From Gerris lacustris (Eukaryota; Arthropoda; Insecta; Hemiptera; Gerridae), in NCBI GenBank assembly GCA_951217055.1, contig OX578286.1:36984345-37048344 (forward strand): a stretch of DNA of 64,000 nucleotides, in the 5' to 3' direction. Made by a program: the position numbers and the translations under genes. Positions 12,648 through 24,200 of this stretch are shown one piece after another. How positions within the stretch are numbered: the stretch's first letter is position 1; every line of letters begins with the position of its first letter. The notes under the pieces were generated by a model. It did not search any database. It saw only the letters and a list, made by a program, of their open reading frames with translations, and had not been told where the DNA came from.

Positions 12648-15600
12648 CTAAACAATAAATAAACACTAACATTACATTTGGTATTTCCTTTTTCTAAAAA
12701 AAATAAGTATTATGCATTGAATTTTTAAAATTATTACAATCACATTTTGTAAAATTCAAAGAAAAAAAAAAAAAAAAAAAAAATCAGTGTTATACTTTAA
12801 AGTGAACTAGATTTTTAGAGGTATAGAACTCCATTTGAAAGATGGTGTATCTAGATAAATCAGTGAAATTTTATGCTTAAATAGAGTATTAGTAATCCAA
12901 AAAAAAATAATGAAACAAGTCCATGACCACCTCTTAGATAAGACATTGCGGTACTTCTTTAGATTGTAACCCCCCCTGTTTTTTTTTTTTAGAATATAAA
13001 TGACAGACTAAATAACTATTAAGGCAAAGGGATGTTTAGTCCAATGTACTTTGGGACAAAGGAATATCACACTTCTGAATAAAAAGAACCAGTCTCTCCA
13101 CGGAATAAAATACTTGTTTATTTATCAAAGCAGCTTTCAGCTTTTATAAAGCCATCATCAGTGCCTATGAACAAACACTAAGTGTTAAAACTTACTAACA
13201 TGGAACAAAATTGAAAAGACAAGAAAATGAATAAAAGCTAATAACAAAATAAGAGATAAATCACCAAAAAGGTAAGAAAAGATTAACAAAAAACTAAATA
13301 TGACGATAATTAATCATAATGAATAAAAGAAATGCAAAAAATTAACAATTAATAAAACAGGAAAACAGTTAAAAATTACAAAAACCGAAAATGTAAAATA
13401 ACATAAAAACAAACATAAAACTAAAGACATAGTCAAAATAATAAGAGAGCTTACCGATTTAAGTATAACTAGGGACACATTAACATAGGCACTGATGATG
13501 GCTTTATAAAAGCCGAAAGCTGCTTTGATAAATAAACAAGTATTTTATTCGGTGGAGAGACTGGTTCTTTTTATTCATCAAGATGACCTCCATCAACGCT
13601 CTTATTTCTCAATGACACTTCTGTTATTATAAGGGGAGTAACAGTCTAAAGAAGAACATTCCATACACCTTCTTTAGATTGTTACTCCCCTCTGTTATTT
13701 TTATAAGGGGAGTAACAATCTAAAGAAGTGCCGACATTACACCATAGTACATCTTCAGGCACTGAGTTTTCTGAGCTTGCATGCTCACTCCAAACTGGTC
13801 AATCCAATCCCAGAAAAATCATAACCCAAGGTGACTTACGAGATATGAATGTTAGCTCTACATTTGGGGGTGTTTACACCCCAAAAACTCTGGAACAAAA
13901 ATCCTTAAAAAGGTTTGTATGAATGTATTTAAATTGTTAATTATTTTCAGTGCCACATTAAGTGAAAGCATATAATGGGAAAAAAACGGAGCCGCAACCT
14001 GGTATCAGGTATTCTCAAAACCTCAGCAATGAAGAGGGGCCTTTGTATTTCAAGGTATTTTGAAAGAAAGCAAAGTAGTTCTATTTCAAGAAACAAGGTA
14101 ACATTTACTACGTTTCCATGATGTTTCAATATGGATTGAATAAGGGTTGAATACAGTTTTTGGATCCAAAGTGTCCATGGAAACCTAGATTCAATACGGA
14201 TTAAATATGATACCGATACGATACACTAAATTGTGGTATCGTATCGGGATCGAGTTGCAACCTGAACTCAATCCTGAATAGCGCAGAGCGTGGGTGTGAG
14301 CGCACCTAGTATTTTTGTAGAAACTATAGTCAAATTTGTCAAAATACTTAATAAAAATCATGGTTGTAAAAGGTGAAGGTTACAAAATTATTTGGTAAAT
14401 TTGCACTTGAGCACCCACTTATTTATAATTGTCCGATTGACTTCTACTTTTGGGACTAAGGAACATCACACTTTTGTATACAAAAGTGTGATGTTCCTTA
14501 GTCCCAATGTACATTAGGCTGAATATCCCTTTGTCTTAATAGTCATTAAGACAAAGGAATATAAAGAGGAGAGTTTATTGCCCTTAATCATCAAACAATC
14601 TTTTAGACTAAGGGATATCCAGTTCTATGTGTTTTGGGACTAAGGAACATCACACTTTTGTATACAAAAGTGTGATGTTCCTTAGTCCCAATGTACATTA
14701 GGCTGAATATCCCTTTGTCTTAATAGTCATTAAGACAAAGGAATATAAAGAGGAGAGTTTATTGCCCTTAATCATCAAACAATCTTTTAGACTAAGGGAT
14801 ATCCAGTTCTATGTGTTTTGGGACTAAGGAACATCACACTTTTGTATACAAAAGTGTGATGTTCCTTAGTCCCAATGTACATTAGACTGAATATCCCTTT
14901 GTCTTAATAGGCATTAAGACAAAGGAATTTAAACAGGAAAGTTTATTACCCTTAATCTAACAATACATTAGGACTATCTATTTATATGTGCTTTAGGACG
15001 AAGGAACATCACACTTTTGTATAAAAAAGTGCTGAAGATTTGAGCATAAGGAGTGTGACAGAGCATAAAGAGAAACAGAAGGAAAATTCTTGATGTGACG
15101 AGTCTTAAATGTACCGCTACAATCCTGATGACTCTTTGAACACACGTTTCGATATCGATATATATTCTCCTATTATATCGATAGTCACTGTTATCTTATC
15201 TACTAATAACATTGTATATAATGGACGACGAAGATTTTCTGAGTGTTTTAACGATGTATTTTTTTCATTATAAAACATTTATTTACGAAGAATACTGTCT
15301 TTTTTTATAATTGGCATCCAATTCCAAGGTTTTTAGCTATCCTGAGTGAATCCCCCACCCTTAAAAACCCCTATTTTCCCAACATTTCCCGTATGTACGT
15401 GAGTGGATATTTTATATATTTTTTTAAAAATAAACTATTGATTTTATCGACACGGTACATGGTAAATAGTTGTTAAAATGTAAAAAGGAACAGTTTAAAA
15501 AAAAACCCGAAGTCAATCGGACAATTATAAATAAGTGGGTGCTCAAGTGCAAATTTACCAATTATTTTTAACCTTTTCCAAAAGTAACCAAGATAAAGTT

Positions 15601-16195
15601 GTTGTTTTTATTTTATTGAATACGTATTCAATACCACTCATGGAAACACCTAACTTGTTAAATCCCAAATCAGGATTCAATACGTAGTTAAACACATGGA
15701 AACGTAGTAATTATGTAAATGTATCAATACAATGTGAAATAACATGACTTGCACAGGTAATGGGACATAATATCAATAAATATAAATTATTATAAAATAA
15801 ATGTCTCTTCAACAGTAGATATCTTTTAACACTTAATAGTTTTGTATTTTTAAACACAAAACATCACTTTTTTTTACGCATGCAAGGCAACTTTGGTAAA
15901 TATGTAGGTACTTAAGTGGTCTTATATTTATATGTTAGTCAGTCCTCGGCCCTCACTTTGTTACTTAAGTAATGTAACAAGGCTAATTTCTAATTTGGCT
16001 AATTTTATAGTAGTACCAATTGATAAAACCATGTCTTTATATTAGATAATAAGAGAAAGCAAGCATCAGAAGATAAAACCTTATAAAAGTATCTACAAAG
16101 CATAATAATTTAAACAACGTAAAAAGATATTTACCCTTGCGGCAATCATAGCTCGTTCTTTTTCTTGAATTCGTGAAAAATCCACGTGACAATGT
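12360..16195 (-). CDS. GTSF1: gametocyte-specific factor 1 (CHHC zinc finger, piRNA pathway)
   Basis: Two coding exons: 16135-16195 and 12360-12647. From the first in-frame ATG (16147-16149) the product is 100 residues. Finger 1 is C14-x5-H20-x9-H30-x3-C34, an exact CHHC (U11-48K type) pattern. Finger 2 is C45-x5-E51-x9-H61-x3-C65, with glutamate where the first histidine belongs. The tail is acidic and ends D-D-D-W-D. Two N-terminal CHHC fingers plus an acidic, tryptophan-containing tail are the GTSF1/Asterix layout. Members of that family bind RNA through the fingers and Piwi proteins through the tail, and assist piRNA-guided silencing of transposons. The reading frame stays open upstream of the ATG (about 20 more residues to a TAG acceptor at 16196-16197), so the start and an extra 5' exon are unresolved. 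The intron is filled with transposons. Identity is firm; activity of finger 2 is uncertain. Confidence 0.8.
13135..13161 (-). ncRNA. hammerhead ribozyme-like motif, left arm
   Basis: Inverted counterpart of the motif at 13492-13518, with CTGATGA on the - strand at 13155-13161. Stem II has one mismatch (aagct instead of aagcc). Confidence 0.4.
13492..13518 (+). ncRNA. hammerhead ribozyme-like motif, right arm
   Basis: CTGATGA at 13492-13498, stem II ggcttt...aaagcc, then GAAA at 13515-13518. A stable stem I is not evident, so cleavage may need a dimer or may be lost. Confidence 0.45.
14107..15706. mobile_element. TIR element 'CTACGTTTCCATG' with internal palindromic tandem array
   Basis: Outer ends 'ctacgtttccatg' (about 14109) and 'catggaaacgtag' (about 15692) are inverted and flanked by TA. 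A second inverted pair, 'acccacttatttataattgt' near 14413 and its complement near 15520, confirms long arms of several hundred bases. The 184-bp array (14451-15030) lies between the arms. It lies in the GTSF1 intron. Confidence 0.8.
14451..15030. repeat. 184-bp tandem repeat with a 54-base palindrome per unit
   Basis: Three units start at 14451, 14635 and 14819 (period 184), followed by a decayed fourth. Each opens with a near-perfect palindrome centred on 'ttttgtatacaaaa' with arms 'gggactaaggaacatcacac'. The arm sequence recalls the inner part of family M1 (aaggaatatcacacttctg), suggesting common origin. Confidence 0.9.
16135..16195 (-). CDS. GTSF1: GTSF1 upstream coding exon
   Basis: Flanked by a ctag acceptor and an AGG|GTAAAT donor. 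It ends in phase 0 with M-I-A-A-R. The helix-like charged stretch before the ATG (F-S-R-I-Q-E-K-E-R-A) is in frame and may be coding if an upstream exon exists. Confidence 0.6.
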
Positions 16196-16203
16196 CTAGA
16201 ATT

Positions 16204-18202
16204 ATTACAAATAACTGATATGAAATTAATAGAACATAAAAATTCCAACCAATAACTTTAACAGATTAAGAAAAAAAAAAGAGAATAGCTCAACAAAAAC
16301 ACATTAAACATTAATAAATAAATATCACTATCACAACGTTGACCGTTGCTTATCAAACAAAACAATTGCTTGTTGTATTTGGTTTCCAGGAAACAGAAAC
16401 AACTAACCCAGGTTAATATGGTTAGTGTATGTTTTTAATCTATAATAATGTATTGCGGGGATATACATCTCATCTACAAAAGTAACTTTATTATTAAATA
16501 AATATAAAACCAGTTCTCAACCCAAAATTTATTTTTCTTAATTATATTTGACGTCCCATATTAGTCATCTACAAAATTAAGGGGTTTTGTAAATATCTAA
16601 AAGCAGATCTAGAGATCAAGTAAGGGTAATATGTATTAGCTAAGAAGGATATAATTTGTATTTTGTATTTGAATTAAGAAGTACAAGTTGGAATTATGAA
16701 AATAGTAACTAATTTAGTATGTTATTTATAGTGTATGTAAACTATAGTGAACAAGACAATGAAAATAATACAACAGGTTTCTTCTGATATTTGTTGTTTC
16801 GATATTTAAGTTTAAGCAAGAGAAATTGATAAAAAATTATATGTTTCTTCCAAGAGTTTTAGCAAATGAATCATAGTTAATAATAAAAAAGATCAGATTT
16901 GATCAGTTGATTGCAATCAAAATAAATAGCTAATATTTACTTATTTACACTGATCAAGTATACTCTTCCAGTTTTATTCTCTGTTTAAGGCAAAACCCGC
17001 GATACATTGGTTTATGAATAAATCTGAGTTTGGTTTGTTTTGGACTTTGGACCAGTACAATAATAAAATTCATCGTGTTTTTTCCTGTTATCTGATAAAA
17101 GAACATCCTTAATCCGTAATCAAAATAAGAAATAATTTCATATTTTAATTGTTATATTATCTGAACTAAATTATTTTTTTCAAGGGCATAATATATGTAA
17201 TATTCTTATATAGTTTCAAGTGAAATAAAAGAAAGTTATTCCCGATTTTTTTATTTTAAATTTTTAAAGAAAACGAAAATACCTTTACTGAATATACTTA
17301 TCGTAAGTAGGTGTTACATTGTTTTATGTTTTTTTTTAATTTAATTTACAATATTAATTTAAAATTTAAATCAAAATTATTGCAAGCAGGCAAAATTATA
17401 ACTGAGCGCAAGGCCAAGTTCCAGTAAGTATGCAGTGAATCTTTACTTGAACCAATTTACCCGGTTTTTCTTACCCTCATATCTCTACTTTCTCTTAAGA
17501 TAGGCTTTTAAAATTTCAAACATTGATTAAGCTTTAGCAGATTTGGACACTGTAAAAAATTGAGCCCTTTACACCCAGCCTCTTCAGCAGGGGAGATTTT
17601 CAAAGTTTGCATTTTTGTTACACACCGACTCACTCATTATTAAAATTATAAGGGACTTCCAGAATTGCTAGAACTTATAATGTGGCTTAATTGTAACTAT
17701 AGCCGTGCAAATGACGGGAAAATTCCAAAAAATAAAAATGAATACTCTATGCCCGTGTTATTCTAGGTCGATTTCAGTAGGATGAGTGAAGTGACGTTTG
17801 GACTGAAGAAAGAGCAAATTTGGCCACCATATAGATATCATACCTTTGATACGTTGCCTTTTTTTGGAGGGGGACTGGAACTTAGCCTTTTTTTTCACAG
17901 TTAGGTTTTTGTTGAGGATATTTTTAATTATATTAATAATAAATGGATTTTGAAGCAGAACGTTTTCGATTTCTTTAGTTTGTAATTATTTTGGTTGTTT
18001 TATGGCAATTAACTGACCAATTTTTGTCTTTATTTTATCTAATATTTATCTTGTTGCTTATAAGTTACTATTTTGAACTTGTGCATTTGTTATTAAAAGT
18101 TTTGAAGTGTTTTCTAGAAAATAAAAACACGTATTTGTTGTGAAATGCTATTAAACTATGTTGTTTTAAAAACAGATTTATCATTGTTATTGCAGTTAGA
18201 AG
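16204..18202. other. GTSF1 / ECI2 divergent intergenic region
   Basis: About 2 kb of AT-rich DNA between two divergently transcribed genes, so both promoters should lie here. 'ttattgcag' at about 18187-18195 looks like a 3' splice site just before the ECI2 start codon, implying an upstream non-coding exon in this interval. No TATA/initiator pair is convincing. Confidence 0.5.
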
Positions 18203-18298
18203 ATGACTTTAGATACGTTTCTGAGAGTTAGCTACGATGGACATTTGCAGATAATTGAATTTGATAATCCTAAGAAGAAAAATGCCTTGACATTAAGT
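18203..18298 (+). CDS. ECI2: ECI2 coding exon 1
   Basis: Encodes residues 1-32, starting M-T-L-D-T-F. Phase-0 donor AGT|GTGAGT. The ATG lies seven bases after a probable acceptor, so a 5' UTR exon probably precedes it. Confidence 0.9.
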
Positions 18299-21200
18299 GT
18301 GAGTATATTAATAAGTATTTGTTAAAAAATTTTCAAGTTATTGAATGTTTTATGACCTAACATATAATGTTCAAATACTTTCAGGGTTTGTTTTAAATGT
18401 TGATAAGCCTACAGTCTGACTCATGAAAGAAGACGTGCGTTGACAGCGCGGGAAAGTTTGACACATTGGGGGGAGAGCCAATGAGAGCTCGAGATTTTGG
18501 CGGGCAATAGGTTGAGCCAACTAGGTAAAAATAAAAATCTCTAGTGGAGGGGCGCGGCCCTCGGGATAACCGTTTGAAAAGGGTTCCTAAACTCCACCCC
18601 TCCTACATTTTCCTTCTCCTTGTTGTTTATTTATCATTGTGATGAAGAAAAAAGAACTCTTAGAAGAAATATTAAAATATATTTGTAATAAGATGTGAAA
18701 ATATATAGACAACAATAGTTAAAAAGATCGCGATTTGGTACGAGGAACATAACCTTCTTTTGTTTACAAACAAGTTAACTGTCCCACCCTCACCCACAGA
18801 CCTAGTGGCTTTATTTTTACCCTCACATAGGTTGGCCAATCTGAGTATCATCTGATTTCCCGCGCTGTCAACGCTTCTTTCATGAGTCAGACTGTAATCC
18901 AAAGTCATTGGTGTGGTTTGAGGTAGTTACACTTTGAGGTGGTTAAAGCCCCTCTTCAAAACGCAGGAGAAAAATATAATGGGCCTTAGTATGTAATATA
19001 ATTAAATCTTGGTAAAGTGTTATAGCAACTCTCCTTTTCTTTGGGAATTTTGTCTTTTTATGTCCCAATTTAATAGACATTATACAAGACGGCATATATG
19101 AGTGCTTAGAGGACCAATAATCAAGATGTGGTCCATCCCCTCCATCTTATAGCCAGTGTTAGTGGCATAAAATATTTGGGGGACTACCTTGCTGGGTTTG
19201 GCATACCTCCCAGCGAGGTTCCTCCCTCTTACATACACAACTATTAGCCTACACACAACTATTGACATACACAACTATTAGCGTGTACATTAGTGCAGTT
19301 CTTTCATTCTTGGTCTCTGGGAATGTTAGGTTTTTTTATTCTTCCTTTGTGGCGTGGATCCTTAAGCTGAAATCTATGTAGCCTGTGGATAACATTATAC
19401 ATAGAGGCATGTCAATGTCTATTTGTTTTAGTTTTTTTTTTTTTTTTAAAGAAAGTATTTATGCGATTTTTACTGTTTATGTATGGAAATATTCTGTTCA
19501 ATATCATATTATATATATATTTTTTTTTTTTTCAGACTTATGATGCTTTGCTTGAAGCTTTAGCTGAAGGAGCTAAAAATGATAATATTAAAATGACAGT
19601 ATTAACTGGACGAGGGAGTTACTACAGTTCTGGAAATCTTTTCTCGTTAGACTCAGAACAAGGGTCAGGATCTCCGGCAACTATAGAGGACGCACTTTTG
19701 AAAACTAAGTATGCAATTTTCACTTAACAACAGTAGCATAACAAGCAGAATCAATTCTGACTGCGTGGGAAAATAAAAGAAAATTGAAGGGAGTTGCAAT
19801 GAGAGTTCAAGATTTTGGACTTATGACCTTCTATATGTTGATTGTTTTTTTGTGCCTAAGTGGGTTATCAGGGATGGTTTGGGATAATAGGTTTCAATTC
19901 AAGTTATAAGGTAGTTATGTGGAAGGGAAGTGACTGGTCAAAGGATTAAGGGGGGGGAAATAGCTAGGTCTTAGACAAAGGTTGGTATCAAAGTTATATA
20001 AGGTTAAAATAAAATAAAGTAAGTCATTAATATAATTTTGAGAGGTTTTTAATTTATCTATGTATCTGAGAGACTAGACCGGTGAAGCGTAAAGTAGCAT
20101 ACTGAGGACGCAGGCATCATATACTCGTAGAGTAGCTTTATATATGCAGTTATTGGCCCTAGTCAGGATTTCCTTAACAACCCCATCTGCCGTTCTAGCT
20201 CTGCTAGAACTATGGAGACATAGTAGGGTTGCATTTACTGTGGTTCTGAGGCTCTTTGATTGTAAGGATTGGATGTGGTAGAAGTTGGAACTTTTGGTGA
20301 AGCCTTAGGGGCCTTTCACACCGAAGTAGCAAGTCGCAGGATGCATGCGTCCTGGTGGCAAGATGCATGCATCTTGAATACCGGACTGTATAACTGAACG
20401 AGAGTTTTCACACGGAAGTAGCAAGTGCGACGTGCATCCTAGATGCAAGTGGCACGTGCGACTCGAGAACCAGCCGGCTGGTGTTTTATTAGCGTGCGCC
20501 CTTATTATTATTTACATGCCGCCCTACATACATTTACATGTGCCCTACATACGTGGAGAGTCGGATGATTGATATTTCATCATTTTAACCCAAATGCACT
20601 GAAGAAACTGAGGAGTTCAAATAAAAGATATAAGAAGATGCAAGTAGCACGTGCCATTTTGGTGTGAACACTCATATCCAGAGACCTTCAAATGCCTTTT
20701 TGCCATGGCGCCATATTAAAATGCCACATTTTGCCTATTTTTTGCTAAAAAGCCACATTTTACCGATTTTCGGTAAAATGCCACAGTTTGTGCCACATTT
20801 TGCCTTATTTGGGCCAAGTTCTGAGAAAAAAATTGAAATATTCTAATATTCTAAGGGGTTCTGCTACAACCCATAAAACCAGGTAAGATTAAGATATGCC
20901 CTTGCAGGGCAGGATTCCACGGTGCTGAGGATTCCCCAAGTGACGTAAGGGATTCCTATCTTAGGGTAGTGACTCACTTCGTCATCCAAGCTACCAATGA
21001 CAATAGAATGCAACCTGCCACACGAGGTGGCGCCACCCACCGGGTACCTGGTCGACAGTCCCACGGTCTAGCTGCCACCTGCAGGTGGCGCCACCCGGTC
21101 AGCCCATTGTTTTCAATTAAACCCGTCAGATGTTGCCACTGCCACTCAGCCCCCACTCCTTCAATCAAATCTAGAGGGAATCAAATCAGGGGCTCACTGC

Positions 21201-24200
21201 ATCCCTCATGTAAGTGTCTTTACTGGTCAAACTGTTCTTCAATCTTCTTCGTTGAAAGTTCCACGTGGCATTCGGCAAAAATTGTTACTGTTCTCTTTGA
21301 TACGGGGTGCACTGTATGAAACAAACTAGTATTATTTTTGCCTGAAATTATTCAATGAACCCAACAACGCCTTTTTTCCTTCTTCTTTCACCAACATAAT
21401 GATATTATTTATTTTTAATTATTTATTTACATGCGGTTAGAACTTTAGAGTAGTATCACAATAGTCAGTACAAATACAAACATAAAGTAAAAATATATTA
21501 AATAAGTAATAAAAATAATAATAATAAATATAATTTACAAATTATCATTAAGAAATTCAGTTAAATTATAATATGCCTTCTTAGTTAAACTCGTTTTAAT
21601 ACATTTCTTAAAAGCTGTTAGGGGGAGCTCAGCTATTGTGGAAGGTAATTTATTGAAACATCTTATGCCATTTATAACCGGAGATTGATATGACTTGTGA
21701 AGCCTACACATAGGAACATTAATATTAGTGGTAATTCTAGTTTGATAGTTATGACTTTTGTCATTATTAAACTGTCCATTGTCATAATTAATTTTTAATA
21801 ATGATATGCATGCACAGCTCCATTTCTCGACTGCCCGAAAAAAGTAAAACTCGGGTGGCACAAGACAGGTGTCGGAAGCAAGTGGCATCAACAAGGTGGC
21901 ACCACCCGGGTGGCGAAGTGTGTCACTACCCTAAGGATTAAAAAAGAGCCATTAGCTCTAGCTCATCACTGGTCAATGTGGGTCATTGTAGGGTATTGAA
22001 GATACCTGTAAATGGTAATAAAGTAGTTAATATGACTCAAATTGCATGATTTAATATCCCTTTTACTATGGAAAGGGGGGGGGGGGGTTGGAAAGTTGAA
22101 AAATAAATGCCACATTAGCTAAAATAAATGCCACATTTGGCCAAAATAAGTGCCATATTGCCACACTTTTTAGTGCCACATTTCGTAAAAATAAATGCTA
22201 CATTTTGAAGGTCTCTGCTCATATCATAAGGATGCAAGACGTACATGCCACTTGCGACCAGGACGCAGAGTGCATCTTTGGTGTGAAAGGCCCCTTAACA
22301 TTCGAAATCCAAAATGAAATTAGTTTACCGCAAAATATAGTAAACTAATATTTGAAGCGAGCGTAGCGAGCTTCCTACATTCAACGAAATATGCTCCGTG
22401 TCTGTCTGTCTGTCTGTCTGTCAGTAACGTTCACGCGTGTGACGATAACTTGAGTAAAAGTTGACCGATTTAGTTGAAATTTGGTATACATGATCCTCTT
22501 ACTAATACTCAGGCTAAGTTCGTTGGACAGCGTGATCCGTCCAAGAGTTCGCGCGCAACGCTCGCGTAAACGAGAGGTACAAAAATTAAATTGGAATTTC
22601 AGGACGGGAAAAGATTCTATCATCATCTATTCGATGAGACGAACATTTTTTACTAAAACCAACAGCGACACCGCTATGACTTAATAAAGATCACTAAAAC
22701 TATTAAAGCGGACCTAAACGTTTATAATAGAGAAAACAACCTTTTTACCGATATCTTACGTTCTAACATAACGATTTTAATAAAACTTTATATACACCAT
22801 CTAATTAGGGTGACCATACGTCCCGTTTTGGCCGGGACAGTCCCGTTTTTTTAATCTTTTGAAGGCGTCCCGACGGTTTCTAAAAATGTCCCGTTTTCGG
22901 GAAAAGGGACATTTTATCCAGAAGATCTGGATAAAATGAAAAACTGTCCCGTACGCCATGAGACGTTTTCAATGTTAGTAAATATTTATTCAATTGGAGT
23001 AATTATCAATTTAAAGTTATTATCGATTCAGATGATTCGTCACTACCGTAATTCGAATTTAAGCAGAACTTCTTCAGCTTTAAATACTTTAAAATTGGAG
23101 AAAAAAAATCCGCCTCGAATTCTAGGTTTACTGATATTTTTAAAAAGTTCCTAATATTTTAAAATCGGGAATTTTAAGATATATGTAATTCGTACCTTCC
23201 TATTTTTATGTTATTTTACCATAGTAGTTTTTTCACTTTTTTTTTAAATTTTTATAAAAATTATTATTAGTTCTGACTATTGAGAGTAAACAATTTTTAC
23301 TAAATTGTTTCGTATTTTACTTCTTACTTTAATTTTGTGAAAATTAAAATAAAAATTTGCTTGTAAAAATATGCAGTTATTTTTCCTTCAAAGCCATTCA
23401 TGGCTTGAATGACATTCATCATGATTTTTACAAATTTCAATATTCATTATTTCATTGCAATACGCTCGCTTCAATGATAGAGCCACGCGATGCCTAGTAC
23501 TATTATTGGATATTAACACATTGTTTTAATTTTCTACCTATTTTAACATTTTATAATACATGTTTGGTTTGTTATGGTTGTCAATAGGAAAGCGATTGAT
23601 GGTTTTATAGATTATCCTAAAGTTTTAGTAGCAGTCGTTAACGGACCTGCTATAGGAGTCGCTTGTACTACCCTTGCCCTTTGTGATGCTATCTATGCAT
23701 CAGAAAATGTAAGTTTAGCGCTATTTAAAAATATATATACATTGATATAAGGCAATAGTTTTTTCCCTCCCTTATTTTTTTATTCTGTTTTGTTTCTTAT
23801 GTTGTGTGTTGATTTTGTGATTCCCTTAGTTTTAACCCTATTTTTGAAATATTTTAAAAGGCTATAGGATCTCATCAGTTCACTGTTGGTAAATAATGAC
23901 ATAGAAGCCAAAAGCAGTTTGTATAGAATATTCACTATTTTTGGTGTACCTCAAGAATATGTTGTCAGCAAAGTTCTTCCATGAGACATACATTGCCCAT
24001 AAGCTGTTTAAGACTGGTAAAAAGAAGCTATTTCCTGCCCATGTTGGTGGATGAAGTAATTTTCATGATCCTGAGTTAAAAATTAGTTAGTTTCAATTAG
24101 TTAGTAAGTTCCAAATTTGTGTGGTACTAATTTACTTCATTTAAAACTTACTTTGTATACGTTATATATTTTTTGTTTTAGGCTTGGTTTCAAACGCCAT

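Larger units (their letters stand above)
13078..13590. mobile_element. element with about 90-bp inverted arms carrying hammerhead-like motifs (Penelope-like)
   Basis: The arms at about 13078-13167 and 13484-13585 are near-perfect inverted copies containing 'ataaacaagtattttattc' and 'gagagactggttcttttta'. Each arm holds a CTGATGA box, a hairpin (ggcttt / aaagcc in the + copy) and a GAAA box, matching the hammerhead ribozyme core. Penelope-like retroelements are known to carry such motifs in their terminal repeats. The 316-base centre is A-rich and non-coding. Confidence 0.7.
12950..13732. mobile_element. M1-family MITE interrupted by a hammerhead-bearing element
   Basis: Starts GGTACTTCTTTAGATTGT and ends AATCTAAAGAAGTGCC. 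The 8-base flanks gacattgc and gacattac match at 7 of 8 positions, as for an hAT-type duplication. The inner part is split by a second element (13078-about 13620), with 'acacttctg' on both sides of the insertion. It lies in the GTSF1 intron. Confidence 0.85.
20679..22217. mobile_element. hAT-type element nested in the Harbinger element
   Basis: TIR 'cagagaccttcaaa' and 'tttgaaggtctctg', with a perfect 8-base target duplication 'ctcatatc' at 20671-20678 and 22218-22225. Subterminal 'atgccacattttg' motifs repeat in both halves. No transposase is visible. Confidence 0.9.
20308..22294. mobile_element. Harbinger-type element, outer layer of a nest
   Basis: TIR 'ggggcctttcacacc' at 20308 and 'ggtgtgaaaggcccc' ending 22294, flanked on both sides by TTA, the PIF/Harbinger target. 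Interior imperfect repeats of 'gatgcatgc' and 'aagtagcacgtgc'. It is interrupted by the hAT-type element at 20679-22217. It lies in ECI2 intron 2. Confidence 0.85.

Noticed and set aside
20969..21319. 116-codon plus-strand frame with Cys/His content
   Set aside because: Lies inside the innermost TIR element over GC-rich inverted blocks; Cys/His spacing fits no zinc-finger pattern.
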